A DNA stretch of 64,000 nucleotides. Source: SIG440 sp045591035. GTDB lineage: Bacteria > Bacillota > Clostridia > Monoglobales > Monoglobaceae. A model generated the notes under the pieces. The model saw only the letters and a list, made by a program, of their open reading frames with translations. It searched no databases and was not told where the DNA came from. The stretch spans positions 1 to 64,000 of the forward strand of contig JAZNSG010000005.1 of the NCBI GenBank assembly GCA_045591035.1, in the 5' to 3' direction. Below, one piece after another: positions 25,318-34,864 of this stretch. The position numbers were made by a program, and so were the translations under genes. The number at the start of each line of letters is the position of its first letter. The first letter of the stretch is position 1.

Positions 25318-27327
25318 CTATTGAGCAAGAACCTCGTCTATTGCAGTTTTAAGTATTCTGTCTGCTTCTTCGACAGTGGTATCATCAAGCTGTGCTCCGG
25401 CTATGGTAATATGTCCGCCGCCCCCAAGCTTTTCAAGAATAACCTGCACATTCACAGAATCCAAAGACCTGCCACTTATGAGAACACGATTTCCATTCTT
25501 TGCAAGTACAAACGAAGCTTCAATTCCGTCAATATTCAGAAGCTCATCTGCCGCCTGAGCCACAGTGACTGTCATATTCGGACATTCGTCGTACAGATAC
25601 GAAAACGCCATATTTTCTCTGTAAACAACAACATTCTTTATAATTTCGGCTTTCGCCAACTGGGTTTTTATATCAGTTTTGAAAAGTCGTCTTACACTTA
25701 CAGTATCAACGCCCATTCTTCTGAGATACGACGCTGCCTCAAAAGTTCTTACTCCCGCCTTAAAGGTGAAGCCCTTGGTATCCATAAATATACCCGCATA
25801 AAGTGCCTCAGCCTCTTGCTTTGTGAGTCTGCCCGAATCCTGAATATACTGAAGCATTTCAGTTATCATTTCACAGGTTGAAGATGCATAAGGTTCATGA
25901 TAAACCAAAACTGCATTTTCAATGAATTCTTCACTTCTTCGGTGGTGGTCAATAAGCACCACATTCTTCGCATACTCTAAAAGTTCGGGACATTCAACCA
26001 TGCTTGGCCTATGCACATCCACAACCACGACAAGGGTTTCTTCGTTATACATATTAAGAGCCTGTTCAGGTGTAACAAAAGCCTCTTCATAATCAGAAAG
26101 ACTTGAGAACTCCTCAACCAGTGATTTTGCATTGCTTTCACTTTGATTTATGGCAATGTACGCATCTTTTCCCCGGCTTTTAACAGACTTCAAAAGTCCA
26201 AGTGCCGCACCAAGACTGTCCATATCCGAGTTTCTGTGCCCCATGATTATTACTTTGGCGGAATGGTCAACAAGTTCCCGAAGAGCATGTGCCACAACTC
26301 TTGCCTTTACCTTTGTCCTTTTTTCAACTTCCCGGGTCTTTGCTCCAAAGAAGGTAAAGTTTGCATTATCACGTATAACAACCTGGTCGCCGCCACGGCC
26401 CAACGCCATATCAATTGCAAGACGGGCATATTTGTCGTTTTCAACAACATCAGCTCCGTATTTTCCAATACCTATACTGAGGGTAGCAGGTATTTTGTTT
26501 TCAAAATTTATGTTCCGCACTTCGTCAAGAACGGCAAACTTATTTTCCATTATCTTCGCAAAGTTCTTATTACTGAAGAAAACGACAAATTTATCTTTTT
26601 CATACTTTCTCAAAACACCGTTTCCAAGAGCTACCCAGGAATTTATTTTCTGGTCAATCTCCCCCAGAAGTGCACCATGGTTAGAATCGGTGGTTTCTTT
26701 TAAAACCTCGTCATAGTTATCTATGATAACTATACACTCAATCATCTTTTCTTCTTCACGAAGGCGAATAGCATAGTCCTCACGGGTTTTGTCAATGAAA
26801 TATATAACCACCAATGACTTATCGTCACTGAATTTTCCACTCCGGGTGACACTTCCCCATACCTCATAGGAATTTTCACCGATTGTGAGGTTTATGTTAT
26901 TTGGGTTATCCGCATCTAAGAACTTTGAAACCTGTATTTCGGGGATTACAGACTGTACCTCTTCTCCAAACAGATTGCCGTCTCCCACCGCCTTGCGGAA
27001 ATTGTCATTGTACCAGGTTATCTTGCCCGTAGTATCCGTAATAACCAAAGGCGCCGGATAATTCATAAGTGTGCCTCGGGAGCTGTCGCTCAGACAAAAA
27101 TCAAGGTTTTCAATATAATTTGCAAATTCCTTTTCGCGTCTGTTTATCCGCCAGAATTCAAATATCGCAATACCAACAGCTGCGGCAAACAACAAAGCCG
27201 CTTCACTGTGGTCGTTAGCTGACATATATACTCCGAGTGCAACAAACAAGATGGTGTATAAAATGACCTTCAAATACTTTATTTTCTTGTTATAGAAGCT
27301 TTTCGCTGTCGAATTACCGATTTTCAT
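25318..27327 (-). CDS. gdpP: Cyclic-di-AMP phosphodiesterase GdpP (DHH family)
   Basis: The 669-residue membrane protein lowers c-di-AMP, an osmotic and wall-homeostasis second messenger. Domains: two TM helices (about 18-57), a PAS domain (about 85-165), a degenerate GGDEF domain (about 180-310, without an intact GGDEF motif), then DHH (GHRNSDMDSLGAALG near 362; VLIDHHRR near 456) and DHHA1 ending in GGGGHITIAGAQL near 637. All catalytic motifs look intact. Its ATG overlaps the yybS TGA as ATGA. Confidence 0.94.
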   Translation of the reverse strand: MKIGNSTAKSFYNKKIKYLKVILYTILFVALGVYMSANDHSEAALLFAAAVGIAIFEFWRINRREKEFANYIENLDFCLSDSSRGTLMNYPAPLVITDTTGKITWYNDNFRKAVGDGNLFGEEVQSVIPEIQVSKFLDADNPNNINLTIGENSYEVWGSVTRSGKFSDDKSLVVIYFIDKTREDYAIRLREEEKMIECIVIIDNYDEVLKETTDSNHGALLGEIDQKINSWVALGNGVLRKYEKDKFVVFFSNKNFAKIMENKFAVLDEVRNINFENKIPATLSIGIGKYGADVVENDKYARLAIDMALGRGGDQVVIRDNANFTFFGAKTREVEKRTKVKARVVAHALRELVDHSAKVIIMGHRNSDMDSLGAALGLLKSVKSRGKDAYIAINQSESNAKSLVEEFSSLSDYEEAFVTPEQALNMYNEETLVVVVDVHRPSMVECPELLEYAKNVVLIDHHRRSEEFIENAVLVYHEPYASSTCEMITEMLQYIQDSGRLTKQEAEALYAGIFMDTKGFTFKAGVRTFEAASYLRRMGVDTVSVRRLFKTDIKTQLAKAEIIKNVVVYRENMAFSYLYDECPNMTVTVAQAADELLNIDGIEASFVLAKNGNRVLISGRSLDSVNVQVILEKLGGGGHITIAGAQLDDTTVEEADRILKTAIDEVLAQ

Positions 27328-28337
27328 ACTGTTCCTCCCGTATCCGCAGAATCAGATTTATCAAGGCTCTTGATACCACGAAAGTTTCTGCCACTATCCA
27401 AAATTCCTATTATAATCAAAATATTTGATATTATTCCCATAAGCATACTTCCGAAAACAAACACCGCAACGTAAAGAGCAAATCTAAGGGGAGCAGCTTT
27501 TATACGTTTTTTAAGTTTGAAATCCACAAATGACAAACCACAAACTCCAAGGATTGTATATAGTACAAAAACAAGGTTTGCACATACAGCCCACAAGCCT
27601 GAGCCTTTTGTTCCGAAGATATACACAAGATAAATAATCACAGCCACCGTAGCAAGACTCCTTGGAGCCCTCATTTCAGAAAAGGCAATACATTCTACAC
27701 GGGCAAGTCTCGTACGGTTAATGATAAATCCTGAAAATCTCAAAATAATATATCCTGAAAACATAGATATTACAATTATCACAGCCGGAGTGTACAGTCT
27801 TATAACCGTTCCAAGTGCTTCCATAAAGATGTCTATGAATGTTTTGGGGTCCACACCCATTTCTTCACTAATTGCCGCACCTAAGTCTTTCGAAGCTGCC
27901 TCCACCATCGCCCTGGTTTGAGCCAAAGCATTCGAAAAAGTCTCAGCAACCCCTCCAAAAAACAGTTCAAGCATAAGAAAACTGAATAAGTATCCGACAA
28001 CCACAGCAACAGCCGTAGCACAAAGACAGATAAAAAAGGGTTTCCGCTTTCCTAGACAATATCCGGCAACAGCCCCGGGAATAACCGAAGAAAGCAATGT
28101 CAATGCCGAACCTATTATATTGGGCTCAATCAACAGACTTAACAAAAATACTGCAACAAGCGATGGAATAATAACCCTGAATCCATTTCGGGCAGACAGC
28201 ACCGCCATAGGCACTCCGCAAACAAAAACAGCTAAGCCCGAAAACAAAGCCATATACTTCGTAAGCAATATCAAAAGAACCGTGAGAGCCACCATCATAG
28301 CTCCCTCACGGATAGCTTTTGTATGGTTTTTTTTCAT
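27324..28337 (-). CDS. yybS: DUF2232 membrane protein (YybS-like)
   Basis: The 337-residue polytopic membrane protein has about eight hydrophobic helices with the DUF2232 layout: an early pair of helices around GVPMAVLSARNG, a central amphipathic stretch (about 135-165), and late helices. YybS-type proteins have been compared with ECF-transporter S components, but the function is not settled. It is the first gene after the promoter at 28424-28452 and is coupled by ATGA to gdpP. Confidence 0.85.
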   Translation of the reverse strand: MKKNHTKAIREGAMMVALTVLLILLTKYMALFSGLAVFVCGVPMAVLSARNGFRVIIPSLVAVFLLSLLIEPNIIGSALTLLSSVIPGAVAGYCLGKRKPFFICLCATAVAVVVGYLFSFLMLELFFGGVAETFSNALAQTRAMVEAASKDLGAAISEEMGVDPKTFIDIFMEALGTVIRLYTPAVIIVISMFSGYIILRFSGFIINRTRLARVECIAFSEMRAPRSLATVAVIIYLVYIFGTKGSGLWAVCANLVFVLYTILGVCGLSFVDFKLKKRIKAAPLRFALYVAVFVFGSMLMGIISNILIIIGILDSGRNFRGIKSLDKSDSADTGGTV

Positions 28338-28423
28338 AAATTTTCTTCAACTCTTCTCTAATAAATCTATCGTTTATCCGTAAAAAACCGACACTTTTCG
28401 CATTTTAATATATATACTCTGCT

Positions 28424-28452
28424 ATTATACCAAAGAACTTAGTTTTTTTCAA
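28424..28452 (-). promoter_or_regulatory. SigA promoter of the yybS-gdpP-rplI-dnaB run
   Basis: Minus strand: TTGAAA (28452-28447), 17-bp spacer, TATAAT (28429-28424), 86 nt before yybS. Confidence 0.75.
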
Positions 28453-28546
28453 CTGTTTCACGCAAAATTTTTTACTTTGTCCCTTCAATATCAATTTCGA
28501 TTCTCATGAATACTTATTGCTATGCAAAAATTTCACCATTTAATAC

Positions 28547-28572
28547 AAAAGCGACCACAAAACAGTGGTCGC
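28547..28572 (-). terminator. Intrinsic terminator of the YtcJ-like gene
   Basis: GCGACCAC (28551-28558) pairs with GTGGTCGC (28565-28572), followed on the minus strand by TTTTG. It separates the amidohydrolase from the yybS promoter. Confidence 0.8.
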
Positions 28573-28582
28573 CGAAGTCAGT

Positions 28583-30190
28583 TCAAGCTATAATTTCTCC
28601 TCCAAACAAAACCATTTGCGGTTTTATATTTCGTATCTCATTGGGCGACTTGTCCATCAGAGAAGTCGGGAGTATCACCAAATCCGAAAGTTTCCCCGGT
28701 TCAAGACTACCCTTTATGTTTTCTTCAAAGGCTGAATATGCTCCATAGCAGGTATATCCCCTTATGGCCTGTACAAGGCCGATTTGCTGACCTTCGCCTA
28801 TAATATGGTTAGTTCTTAAATCCCGTCTCTCCATAGCGGCAAAGATTCCAAAAAACGGCGAAAGCTCCTCAATTACCATTCCGTCTGAGCCAAAAGGCGT
28901 AATTATCCCATGTTTTTCAAAGGATTTTAATGGTATCAGATAGTCCAATCTGTCCTCATAATATTTCTCAAAGCTTTCTCCCCAGACAGACAAAAACGCT
29001 GGGTTTGGAACAGGTATAACCCCAAGTCTCTTAATCTTTTGCATATATTCCTCCGGACACAAAAAACAATGCTCTATTCTGTGACGATGATCTTTTCTAG
29101 GAAAAACCTTTAGTGCATTTTCATAAGCATTCAGCGTCATTTCAACCGCCTTATCTCCCGCAGCATGTGCTGTTATCTGAAATCCTGCCCTGTGTGCCTC
29201 AAGAAAAATTTCATTAATCTCACTTTGGCTAAAGCTGGGCGGGTATACAACCCCACCCGGCATAATTGGTTTTGTGGTGGCACAAGTTCCGCCGACAGCG
29301 GAGCCGTCAACCATAATCTTAATTGGCCCTTTTTTCAAATTATTGTCTCCAAACCCCGTATAAAATCCCGAATTAACCATATTCTCTGCGTTTCTTATTT
29401 GCGCATCTTTTCCGAACAAGGTCCAAAGCATTGTGTAAACCCGATTTTTCAGCTTCCCTTTTTCTTTTGCAAGTTGAAGACTGCGAAAGGTTGGTGCTCC
29501 GTATCCTCCGGCATCGTGACTACTTGTAATTCCCTCATTAAGAAGCCTTTTGCAAAATTTTTCAATTCCCGAAACCAAAGTTTCATCATCCGGCAAAAGA
29601 GGTGCCTTTTGCAGCATAGTGAAATGGGCAGTCTCTTTCATAAGTCCGCTTGGCTCACCGTTTTCCGTTAAAGCTGTGTGTTCTGTTGGGAACTGAAGTC
29701 CGGATTTCTTTGCCAATTCAAGAGCCGCACTGTTGCACACACTCATATGACCACTCTTGTGAATAATTAATACCGGATTTCGAGGTGAAACATTGTCGAG
29801 TTCTTTAAGGGTAATATGTCTTTTTTCGTTTAAGTCCTCATTGCTGTAGGCACTTCCTATTATCCATTCGCCGTTTGCTTTGTCCTTTGCAGCATTTTTA
29901 ATTTTATCCAGGATGTCCGAAATACTTTTTATGCCGTTTTCCGGTGTTAAATAAATCTCTTCACCGCTTTTTGACTCCGCCACAGCCATATGGATATGGC
30001 AATCAACGAACCCGGGCAACACTGCGCAATGTTCCAGATTTATCTCTTCTGCTTCTCCCCCTGCCAGACATCTTGCTTTCTCAGTATCACCTACAAAAAC
30101 AATCTTTTCGTCCTCAATCAGTATTGAATTTTCAATATCAAAATTTTTGTTAACCGTTATAACTTCACCGTTAAAAAACAGTTTTTTCAT
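28583..30190 (-). CDS. Amidohydrolase family 3 protein (YtcJ-like)
   Basis: The 535-residue metal-dependent hydrolase belongs to the amidohydrolase-3 group. Motifs: a beta-sandwich N-terminus (NGEVITVNKNFDIENSILIE), PGFVDCHIHMA near residue 65 (HxH), HAAGDKAVE near 342, HRIEHCFL near 366, FGSDGMVIEEL near 438 and a C-terminal GKLSDLVIL. The substrate is unknown; relatives hydrolyse N-substituted formamides or cyclic amides. ATG 30190 has GGAG 8 nt upstream; the longer frame to 30223 is not supported. It lies just past the gpmI terminator, so it is probably expressed by readthrough or an unseen promoter. Confidence 0.85.
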   Translation of the reverse strand: MKKLFFNGEVITVNKNFDIENSILIEDEKIVFVGDTEKARCLAGGEAEEINLEHCAVLPGFVDCHIHMAVAESKSGEEIYLTPENGIKSISDILDKIKNAAKDKANGEWIIGSAYSNEDLNEKRHITLKELDNVSPRNPVLIIHKSGHMSVCNSAALELAKKSGLQFPTEHTALTENGEPSGLMKETAHFTMLQKAPLLPDDETLVSGIEKFCKRLLNEGITSSHDAGGYGAPTFRSLQLAKEKGKLKNRVYTMLWTLFGKDAQIRNAENMVNSGFYTGFGDNNLKKGPIKIMVDGSAVGGTCATTKPIMPGGVVYPPSFSQSEINEIFLEAHRAGFQITAHAAGDKAVEMTLNAYENALKVFPRKDHRHRIEHCFLCPEEYMQKIKRLGVIPVPNPAFLSVWGESFEKYYEDRLDYLIPLKSFEKHGIITPFGSDGMVIEELSPFFGIFAAMERRDLRTNHIIGEGQQIGLVQAIRGYTCYGAYSAFEENIKGSLEPGKLSDLVILPTSLMDKSPNEIRNIKPQMVLFGGEIIA

Positions 30191-30238
30191 ACCTTCATCT
30201 CCTTTTAGCATTAGGTTGCCCAATTTTCTCTAAGGTAT

Positions 30239-30276
30239 GAAAAAGACAGCCCAAAGTCATAGCTTTAGGCTGTCTT
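30239..30276 (-). terminator. Intrinsic terminator after gpmI
   Basis: AAGACAGCC/GGCTGTCTT stem (30268-30276 with 30243-30251) with an inner AAAG/CTTT pairing; TTTTTC follows on the minus strand. It ends the pgk-tpiA-gpmI operon. Confidence 0.85.
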
Positions 30277-30289
30277 AAACAAAAGATTT

Positions 30290-31825
30290 TTATTTTGTCA
30301 ACAAACTTTCACCTGTCATTTCATCAGGTTTTTCAAGCCCCATAAGGTCAAGCATTGTGGGAGCAAGGTCGGCAAGTCGTCCGTTTTTCAGTTTCGCACC
30401 ATTCGTCTCCCCAATCAAAACAAGGGGAACAACATTGGTCGTGTGTGCAGTAAACACACCCTTTGTATCATAATCAAGCATCTGGTCTGCGTTGCCATGG
30501 TCTGCTGTTACAAGTGCAACCCCACCCATTTTCAAAATGGCATCAATAGTTCTTCCAAGGCATTCATCAACCGCTTCAACAGCTTTCACAGCAGCTTCAA
30601 ATACGCCTGTGTGTCCAACCATATCACAGTTTGCAAAGTTGAGAACAATTACATCATATTCCCCACTTTCAATACGCTTTATTGCTTCATCCGTCACCTC
30701 ATAAGCACTCATTTCCGGCTTGAGGTCATAGGTTGCAACTTTTGGAGAATTGATTAACGCTCTGTCCTCACCATCATAAACTGACTCAACCCCACCATTG
30801 AAGAAAAACGTAACATGAGCATACTTTTCAGTTTCTGCAATTCTGAGCTGACGAAGGCCCTTTTGACTTATATATTCTCCAAAAGTATTGGCAAGAGTCT
30901 GAGGTTTGAACGCAACATCAACATTCGGCATTGATGCATCATACTGGGTCATACAAACATAGTTTGTTTTAAAGAAGCATCTTGTAAATCCGTTAAATTC
31001 AGGATCAACAAGTGTTCTTGTTATTTCTCTCGCACGGTCCGGTCTGAAGTTAAAGAAAACAACAGAGTCATTTTCAGAAATCTTACCAAGTGCGTTGCCG
31101 TTTTCATCTGTAATTACGGTAGGAACAACAAATTCATCCGTTACACCATCGTTGTATGATTTCTTAATAGCATTTACAGCAGAGGTATCTTTGTTGCCCT
31201 CGCCTTTTACCATAGCATTATAAGCTTCAACCACACGTTCCCAGCGGTTGTCACGGTCCATTGCATAGTATCTGCCCATTACGGTTGCAATTGCACCCGT
31301 ACCAAGCTCACGAATTTTTGCAACAAGGCTTTCAACAAAATCAGCACCCGAAGTGGGGGAAACGTCTCTGCCATCCATAAAGCAATGAACGAAAACCTTT
31401 TCAAGCCCGTTCTTTTTTGCCATTTCCAAAAGTCCGTAAAGGTGTTTTATGTGGCTGTGAACTCCACCGTCTGACAAAAGGCCCATAAAATGAAGAGCGC
31501 TGCCCGATTCCTTGCAGTTCTTCACCGCATTCATCAAAGCTTCATTTTCAAAGAAATCCCCATCATCAATAGACTTGGTTATTCTGGTGAGCTCCTGATA
31601 TACAATTCTGCCGGCACCAATGTTTGTGTGTCCGACTTCAGAGTTTCCCATTTGTCCCTCGGGAAGACCAACATCCATCCCTGACGCATGAACGATAGAA
31701 TTGGGATATTCTTTGAGGTACTTGTCCATATTAGGAGTCTTTGCTTCATAGATTGCATTACCCTCATGACGTTCGTTTACACCGTAACCGTCCATAATAA
31801 TTAAAGCATAAGGTTTTTTGCTCAT
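30290..31825 (-). CDS. gpmI: Phosphoglycerate mutase, cofactor-independent
   Basis: The 511-residue manganese-dependent iPGM interconverts 3- and 2-phosphoglycerate in glycolysis. Motifs: MDGYGVNE near residue 11, the phosphoserine site GQMGNSEVGHTNIGAGR near 57, HCFMDGRDVSPTSG near 145, and TADHGNADQM near 443. ATG 31825 has AAAGGAT 6 nt upstream and starts at the conserved KKPYALIIMDG; the frame extends 11 codons further without support. It is the last gene of the glycolytic operon. Confidence 0.95.
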   Translation of the reverse strand: MSKKPYALIIMDGYGVNERHEGNAIYEAKTPNMDKYLKEYPNSIVHASGMDVGLPEGQMGNSEVGHTNIGAGRIVYQELTRITKSIDDGDFFENEALMNAVKNCKESGSALHFMGLLSDGGVHSHIKHLYGLLEMAKKNGLEKVFVHCFMDGRDVSPTSGADFVESLVAKIRELGTGAIATVMGRYYAMDRDNRWERVVEAYNAMVKGEGNKDTSAVNAIKKSYNDGVTDEFVVPTVITDENGNALGKISENDSVVFFNFRPDRAREITRTLVDPEFNGFTRCFFKTNYVCMTQYDASMPNVDVAFKPQTLANTFGEYISQKGLRQLRIAETEKYAHVTFFFNGGVESVYDGEDRALINSPKVATYDLKPEMSAYEVTDEAIKRIESGEYDVIVLNFANCDMVGHTGVFEAAVKAVEAVDECLGRTIDAILKMGGVALVTADHGNADQMLDYDTKGVFTAHTTNVVPLVLIGETNGAKLKNGRLADLAPTMLDLMGLEKPDEMTGESLLTK

Positions 31826-31847
31826 ATTTTTATCCTTTCGAAGAATT

Positions 31848-31870
31848 GAGGCGAACATTAAGTCCGCCTC
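31848..31870 (-). other. Intercistronic hairpin between tpiA and gpmI
   Basis: A GAGGCG/CGCCTC stem (31848-31853 with 31865-31870) sits in the short gap before gpmI, without a following T-tract. It is more likely an RNA-processing or stabilising hairpin than a terminator. Confidence 0.35.
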
Positions 31871-31881
31871 GTGATTTTAAA

Positions 31882-32634
31882 TTACTGTGCAGCTTTAACA
31901 ATTACTGCAAACTTGTCAGCGACTAAACTTGCTCCGCCAATAAGTCCACCATCAATGTCAGCCTTTGACAAAAGTTCAGCTGCATTTGCATCATTCATAC
32001 TGCCACCATACTGAATGGTAACTTCCTTAGCACAATTGGGGCAATAAAGCTCACCAAAAATGTTTCTGATACCCTCACAAACTTCCTGAGCCTGTTCTGC
32101 TGTAGCAGTTTTGCCTGTGCCAATAGCCCAGATTGGTTCATACGCAATAACAACCTTCTTAGCATCTTCAACAGCTATGCCGGCAAATGCTTTTTTAACC
32201 TGAATTGCAATGAGGTCCATTGTGATGCCAGCTTCTCTTTCTTCAAGGCTCTCACCAACGCAAACGATGGGGATAAGACCCTTTTCAAGAGCCTTTTTAG
32301 TCTTAAGGTTAACTGTTTCATCTGTTTCAGCAAAGTACTGTCTCCTCTCTGAGTGACCGATAATAACATAATCAATACCCAGGTCATTGAGCATATCAGC
32401 ACTTACTTCACCTGTGAAAGCGCCCTTATCCTCGAAATGAAGGTTCTCAGCACCAATTTTAACATGAGTATCCTTTGCAGCACGAACTGCTTCAGCAAGA
32501 CAAACATAAGGTGTGCAGCATACTACCTCGCACTTAGCTCCCTCTGTTGCAACAGCAACCTCTTTAACAAAATCATATGTTTCACTGGGCAACTTGTTCA
32601 TTTTCCAGTTGCCGGCAATAATATACTTACCCAT
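31882..32634 (-). CDS. tpiA: Triosephosphate isomerase
   Basis: The 250-residue TIM-barrel enzyme interconverts dihydroxyacetone phosphate and glyceraldehyde-3-phosphate. Motifs: AGNWKMNK at residues 7-14 (catalytic Lys), GHSERRQYF near 95, AYEPIWAIGTGKTA near 165 (catalytic Glu) and YGGSMNDANA near 210. Length is normal. It lies between pgk and gpmI in one operon. Confidence 0.96.
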   Translation of the reverse strand: MGKYIIAGNWKMNKLPSETYDFVKEVAVATEGAKCEVVCCTPYVCLAEAVRAAKDTHVKIGAENLHFEDKGAFTGEVSADMLNDLGIDYVIIGHSERRQYFAETDETVNLKTKKALEKGLIPIVCVGESLEEREAGITMDLIAIQVKKAFAGIAVEDAKKVVIAYEPIWAIGTGKTATAEQAQEVCEGIRNIFGELYCPNCAKEVTIQYGGSMNDANAAELLSKADIDGGLIGGASLVADKFAVIVKAAQ

Positions 32635-32660
32635 TTCAAATTTCTCCTTTATCTTTTGAA

Positions 32661-33851
32661 TTATTTATCGTTTATAGCAACAACACCGGGGAGGTCTTTG
32701 CCCTCAAGGAATTCAAGAGAAGCACCGCCACCTGTTGAAATATGGCTCATCTTGTCACCGAGACCAGCCTGGTTAACAGCAGCAACACTGTCACCACCAC
32801 CGATAATAGTGGTAGCATCAAGGTCGGCAAGCATCAATGCGATTGCATTTGTACCCTTTGCAAAATTCGGCATTTCAAAAACACCCATAGGACCATTCCA
32901 AACAACAGTTTTTGCGTCCTTCAAAGCATCCTTGTAAAGTTCAATAGTCTTTTCGCCTATATCAAGTCCCTGCCAGCCTGCTTCTATTTCACCACGACCA
33001 ACGGTCTTTTTCTCTGCATCGTTGTCAAATTCTTTAGCAACAACTGTATCAACCGGAATAAGAAGCTTAACGCCCTTAGCTTCAGCTTTTGCCATCATTT
33101 CTTTTGCATAATCAAGGTAATCTGCCTCAAGAAGTGAATCGCCAACTTCTTCGCCAAGTGCATTCATAAATGTGTATGCCATGCCGCCGCCGATGATAAG
33201 TGTATCAACCTTCTCAAGAAGATTGTTAATTACGGAAATCTTGGAAGAAACCTTTGAACCACCAAGAACAGCAACAAGAGGTCTTACAGGATTGTTAACA
33301 GCATTGCCGAGGTACTCGATTTCCTTGTTGATAAGGTAACCACCCACTGCAGTATCAACATACTTTGTAACACCTACGTTTGAGCAGTGTGCACGATGTG
33401 CTGTGCCGAATGCATCATTTACGAAAATATCACAAAGACTCGCAAGTTCTTCACTGAAAGCATCTACATTCTTTGTTTCTTCTGCTCTGTATCTTGTGTT
33501 TTCCAGAAGAACAACATCACCATCATTCATAGCTGCAACTGCCTTCTTTGCATTTTCGCCTACAACAGTGTCATCTGCAGCAAAAATAACCTCTTTGCCA
33601 AGATGCTCACTGAGTCGTGCAGCAACAGGAGCAAGAGAAAGTTCAGGCTTGGGTTCACCCTTGGGTTTGCCCATATGTGAGCAAAGGATAACCTTTGCAC
33701 CGTCAGCAATAAGCTTTTTAATTGTGGGAAGTGCACCAACAATTCTTGTTTCGTCTGTTATTTTTCCATCTTTGATCGGAACATTGAAATCACAACGAAC
33801 AAGAACTCTCTTGCCCTTTGGGCAAATATCGTCTACTGTTTTTTTGTTCAT
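32661..33851 (-). CDS. pgk: Phosphoglycerate kinase
   Basis: The 396-residue two-domain kinase makes ATP from 1,3-bisphosphoglycerate. Motifs: RVLVRCDFNVPIKDGKITD at the N-terminus, SHMGKPKG near 57, NDAFGTAHRAH near 160, AVLGGSKVSSK near 193, WNGPMGVFE near 324 and GGGDS...ISTGGGASLE toward the end. ATG 33851 is fixed by GGAGGG 7 nt upstream; the upstream in-frame extension to 33995 crosses the promoter and is not coding. It is the first gene of pgk-tpiA-gpmI; gap (GAPDH), often adjacent, is not in the window. Confidence 0.96.
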   Translation of the reverse strand: MNKKTVDDICPKGKRVLVRCDFNVPIKDGKITDETRIVGALPTIKKLIADGAKVILCSHMGKPKGEPKPELSLAPVAARLSEHLGKEVIFAADDTVVGENAKKAVAAMNDGDVVLLENTRYRAEETKNVDAFSEELASLCDIFVNDAFGTAHRAHCSNVGVTKYVDTAVGGYLINKEIEYLGNAVNNPVRPLVAVLGGSKVSSKISVINNLLEKVDTLIIGGGMAYTFMNALGEEVGDSLLEADYLDYAKEMMAKAEAKGVKLLIPVDTVVAKEFDNDAEKKTVGRGEIEAGWQGLDIGEKTIELYKDALKDAKTVVWNGPMGVFEMPNFAKGTNAIALMLADLDATTIIGGGDSVAAVNQAGLGDKMSHISTGGGASLEFLEGKDLPGVVAINDK

Positions 33852-33903
33852 TTTTGAACCCTCCATATATTTATCATTTTGTTTAATTAGTTTCGCACAG
33901 TAT

Positions 33904-33932
33904 ATTGTACTCCATTTGGAAAAAATTATCAA
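33904..33932 (-). promoter_or_regulatory. SigA promoter of pgk-tpiA-gpmI
   Basis: Minus strand: TTGATA (33932-33927), 17-bp spacer, TACAAT (33909-33904), 53 nt before pgk. It lies immediately after the stop of the deacetylase gene. Confidence 0.7.
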
Positions 33933-33942
33933 GTCTTTTTTG

Positions 33943-34842
33943 TTAATTATTTGCCAATGATTCCATATTTTTTGTATTTTCGACAGCATTTTCAATCATT
34001 TCAAACAAATCCGCCACAGACATTTTTCCGCCAACCGTCAGTCGGGTAAAATGTTCAAGTCCGGAGCTTGTGTTGTTGGCAAGATAATCTTCTTTTCTTT
34101 CTGCGTCATTCACCAAAATCTGCATACGATAACCCGCAAGACGCGCCAAGCTTGAAGTCTGTTTATTATATCTTCCGAAAGGATATGAAAATACATAGCA
34201 GTTTTTGTTCAGGTTTTTCTCAATCAAATACCTCGACAATCTCAAATCTTCCTGGAGTTTAGCCTGAGAGAGAGTTGTCATATCCTTATGGGTATGGGAA
34301 TGGGATTGTATATCCACAAATCCGCTCTCCTGCATCTCTCGTGCCTGAGCCCAGGTAAAATGCGGATACGAAACCTTTCCCCCACTCGGAGATTCTCCCA
34401 CAGTTGAGGTCACAATAAAGATAGTGATGGGAATTTTCAGTTCTTTTATTATGGGAAACACAAGTTCGTAATTGCTTAAATATCCATCATCAAATGTAAT
34501 TATTATCGGATTCTCGGGAAGCTCCTGTCCTCTTTGGACGCTGTTATAATAATCCGACACAAATATCGGAGTGTATCCCCTCTCAAGTATCCCCTTCATA
34601 TGTTCTTCAAAAAGTTTTGGAGAGATATTTGCCCCATCAGTCCCCTCAGGATAATCTTCTGTCAGATTGTGATACATAAGCACAGGGATTATAATACCAT
34701 CTTCCCTTTCTTCATTTTCGGATAGCTCTGTAACTTCTTGTATTTTGGGAGATGTTTTTGCCTCTACATAATATAATCCTGCATTAAGCAAGGTTAAGGT
34801 AAAAATCAATACCATCGAAACCCAACGCATCTTAGAAGACAA
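33943..34842 (-). CDS. Polysaccharide deacetylase family protein, membrane-anchored
   Basis: The product has about 299 residues. An N-terminal signal anchor (MRWVSMVLIFTLTLLNAGLYYV) precedes a NodB-homology domain: LMYHNLT near residue 55, the metal-site TFDDGYLSNYE near 115, the HSHTH motif (DIQSHSHTHKD) near 176, and SYPFGRYNK near 213. Such enzymes remove N-acetyl groups from peptidoglycan or other surface glycans outside the cell. The start is uncertain: a TTG at 34842 has GAGG 8 nt upstream, while the ATG at 34830 is too far from it. It follows rho by 22 nt. Confidence 0.85.
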   Translation of the reverse strand: MSSKMRWVSMVLIFTLTLLNAGLYYVEAKTSPKIQEVTELSENEEREDGIIIPVLMYHNLTEDYPEGTDGANISPKLFEEHMKGILERGYTPIFVSDYYNSVQRGQELPENPIIITFDDGYLSNYELVFPIIKELKIPITIFIVTSTVGESPSGGKVSYPHFTWAQAREMQESGFVDIQSHSHTHKDMTTLSQAKLQEDLRLSRYLIEKNLNKNCYVFSYPFGRYNKQTSSLARLAGYRMQILVNDAERKEDYLANNTSSGLEHFTRLTVGGKMSVADLFEMIENAVENTKNMESLANN

Positions 34843-34864
34843 ATCAATCACCTCTTTCAAAATT

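Noticed and set aside
33852..33995. Extended N-terminus of phosphoglycerate kinase
   Set aside because: It crosses the operon promoter and ribosome site; the conserved protein begins at 33851.
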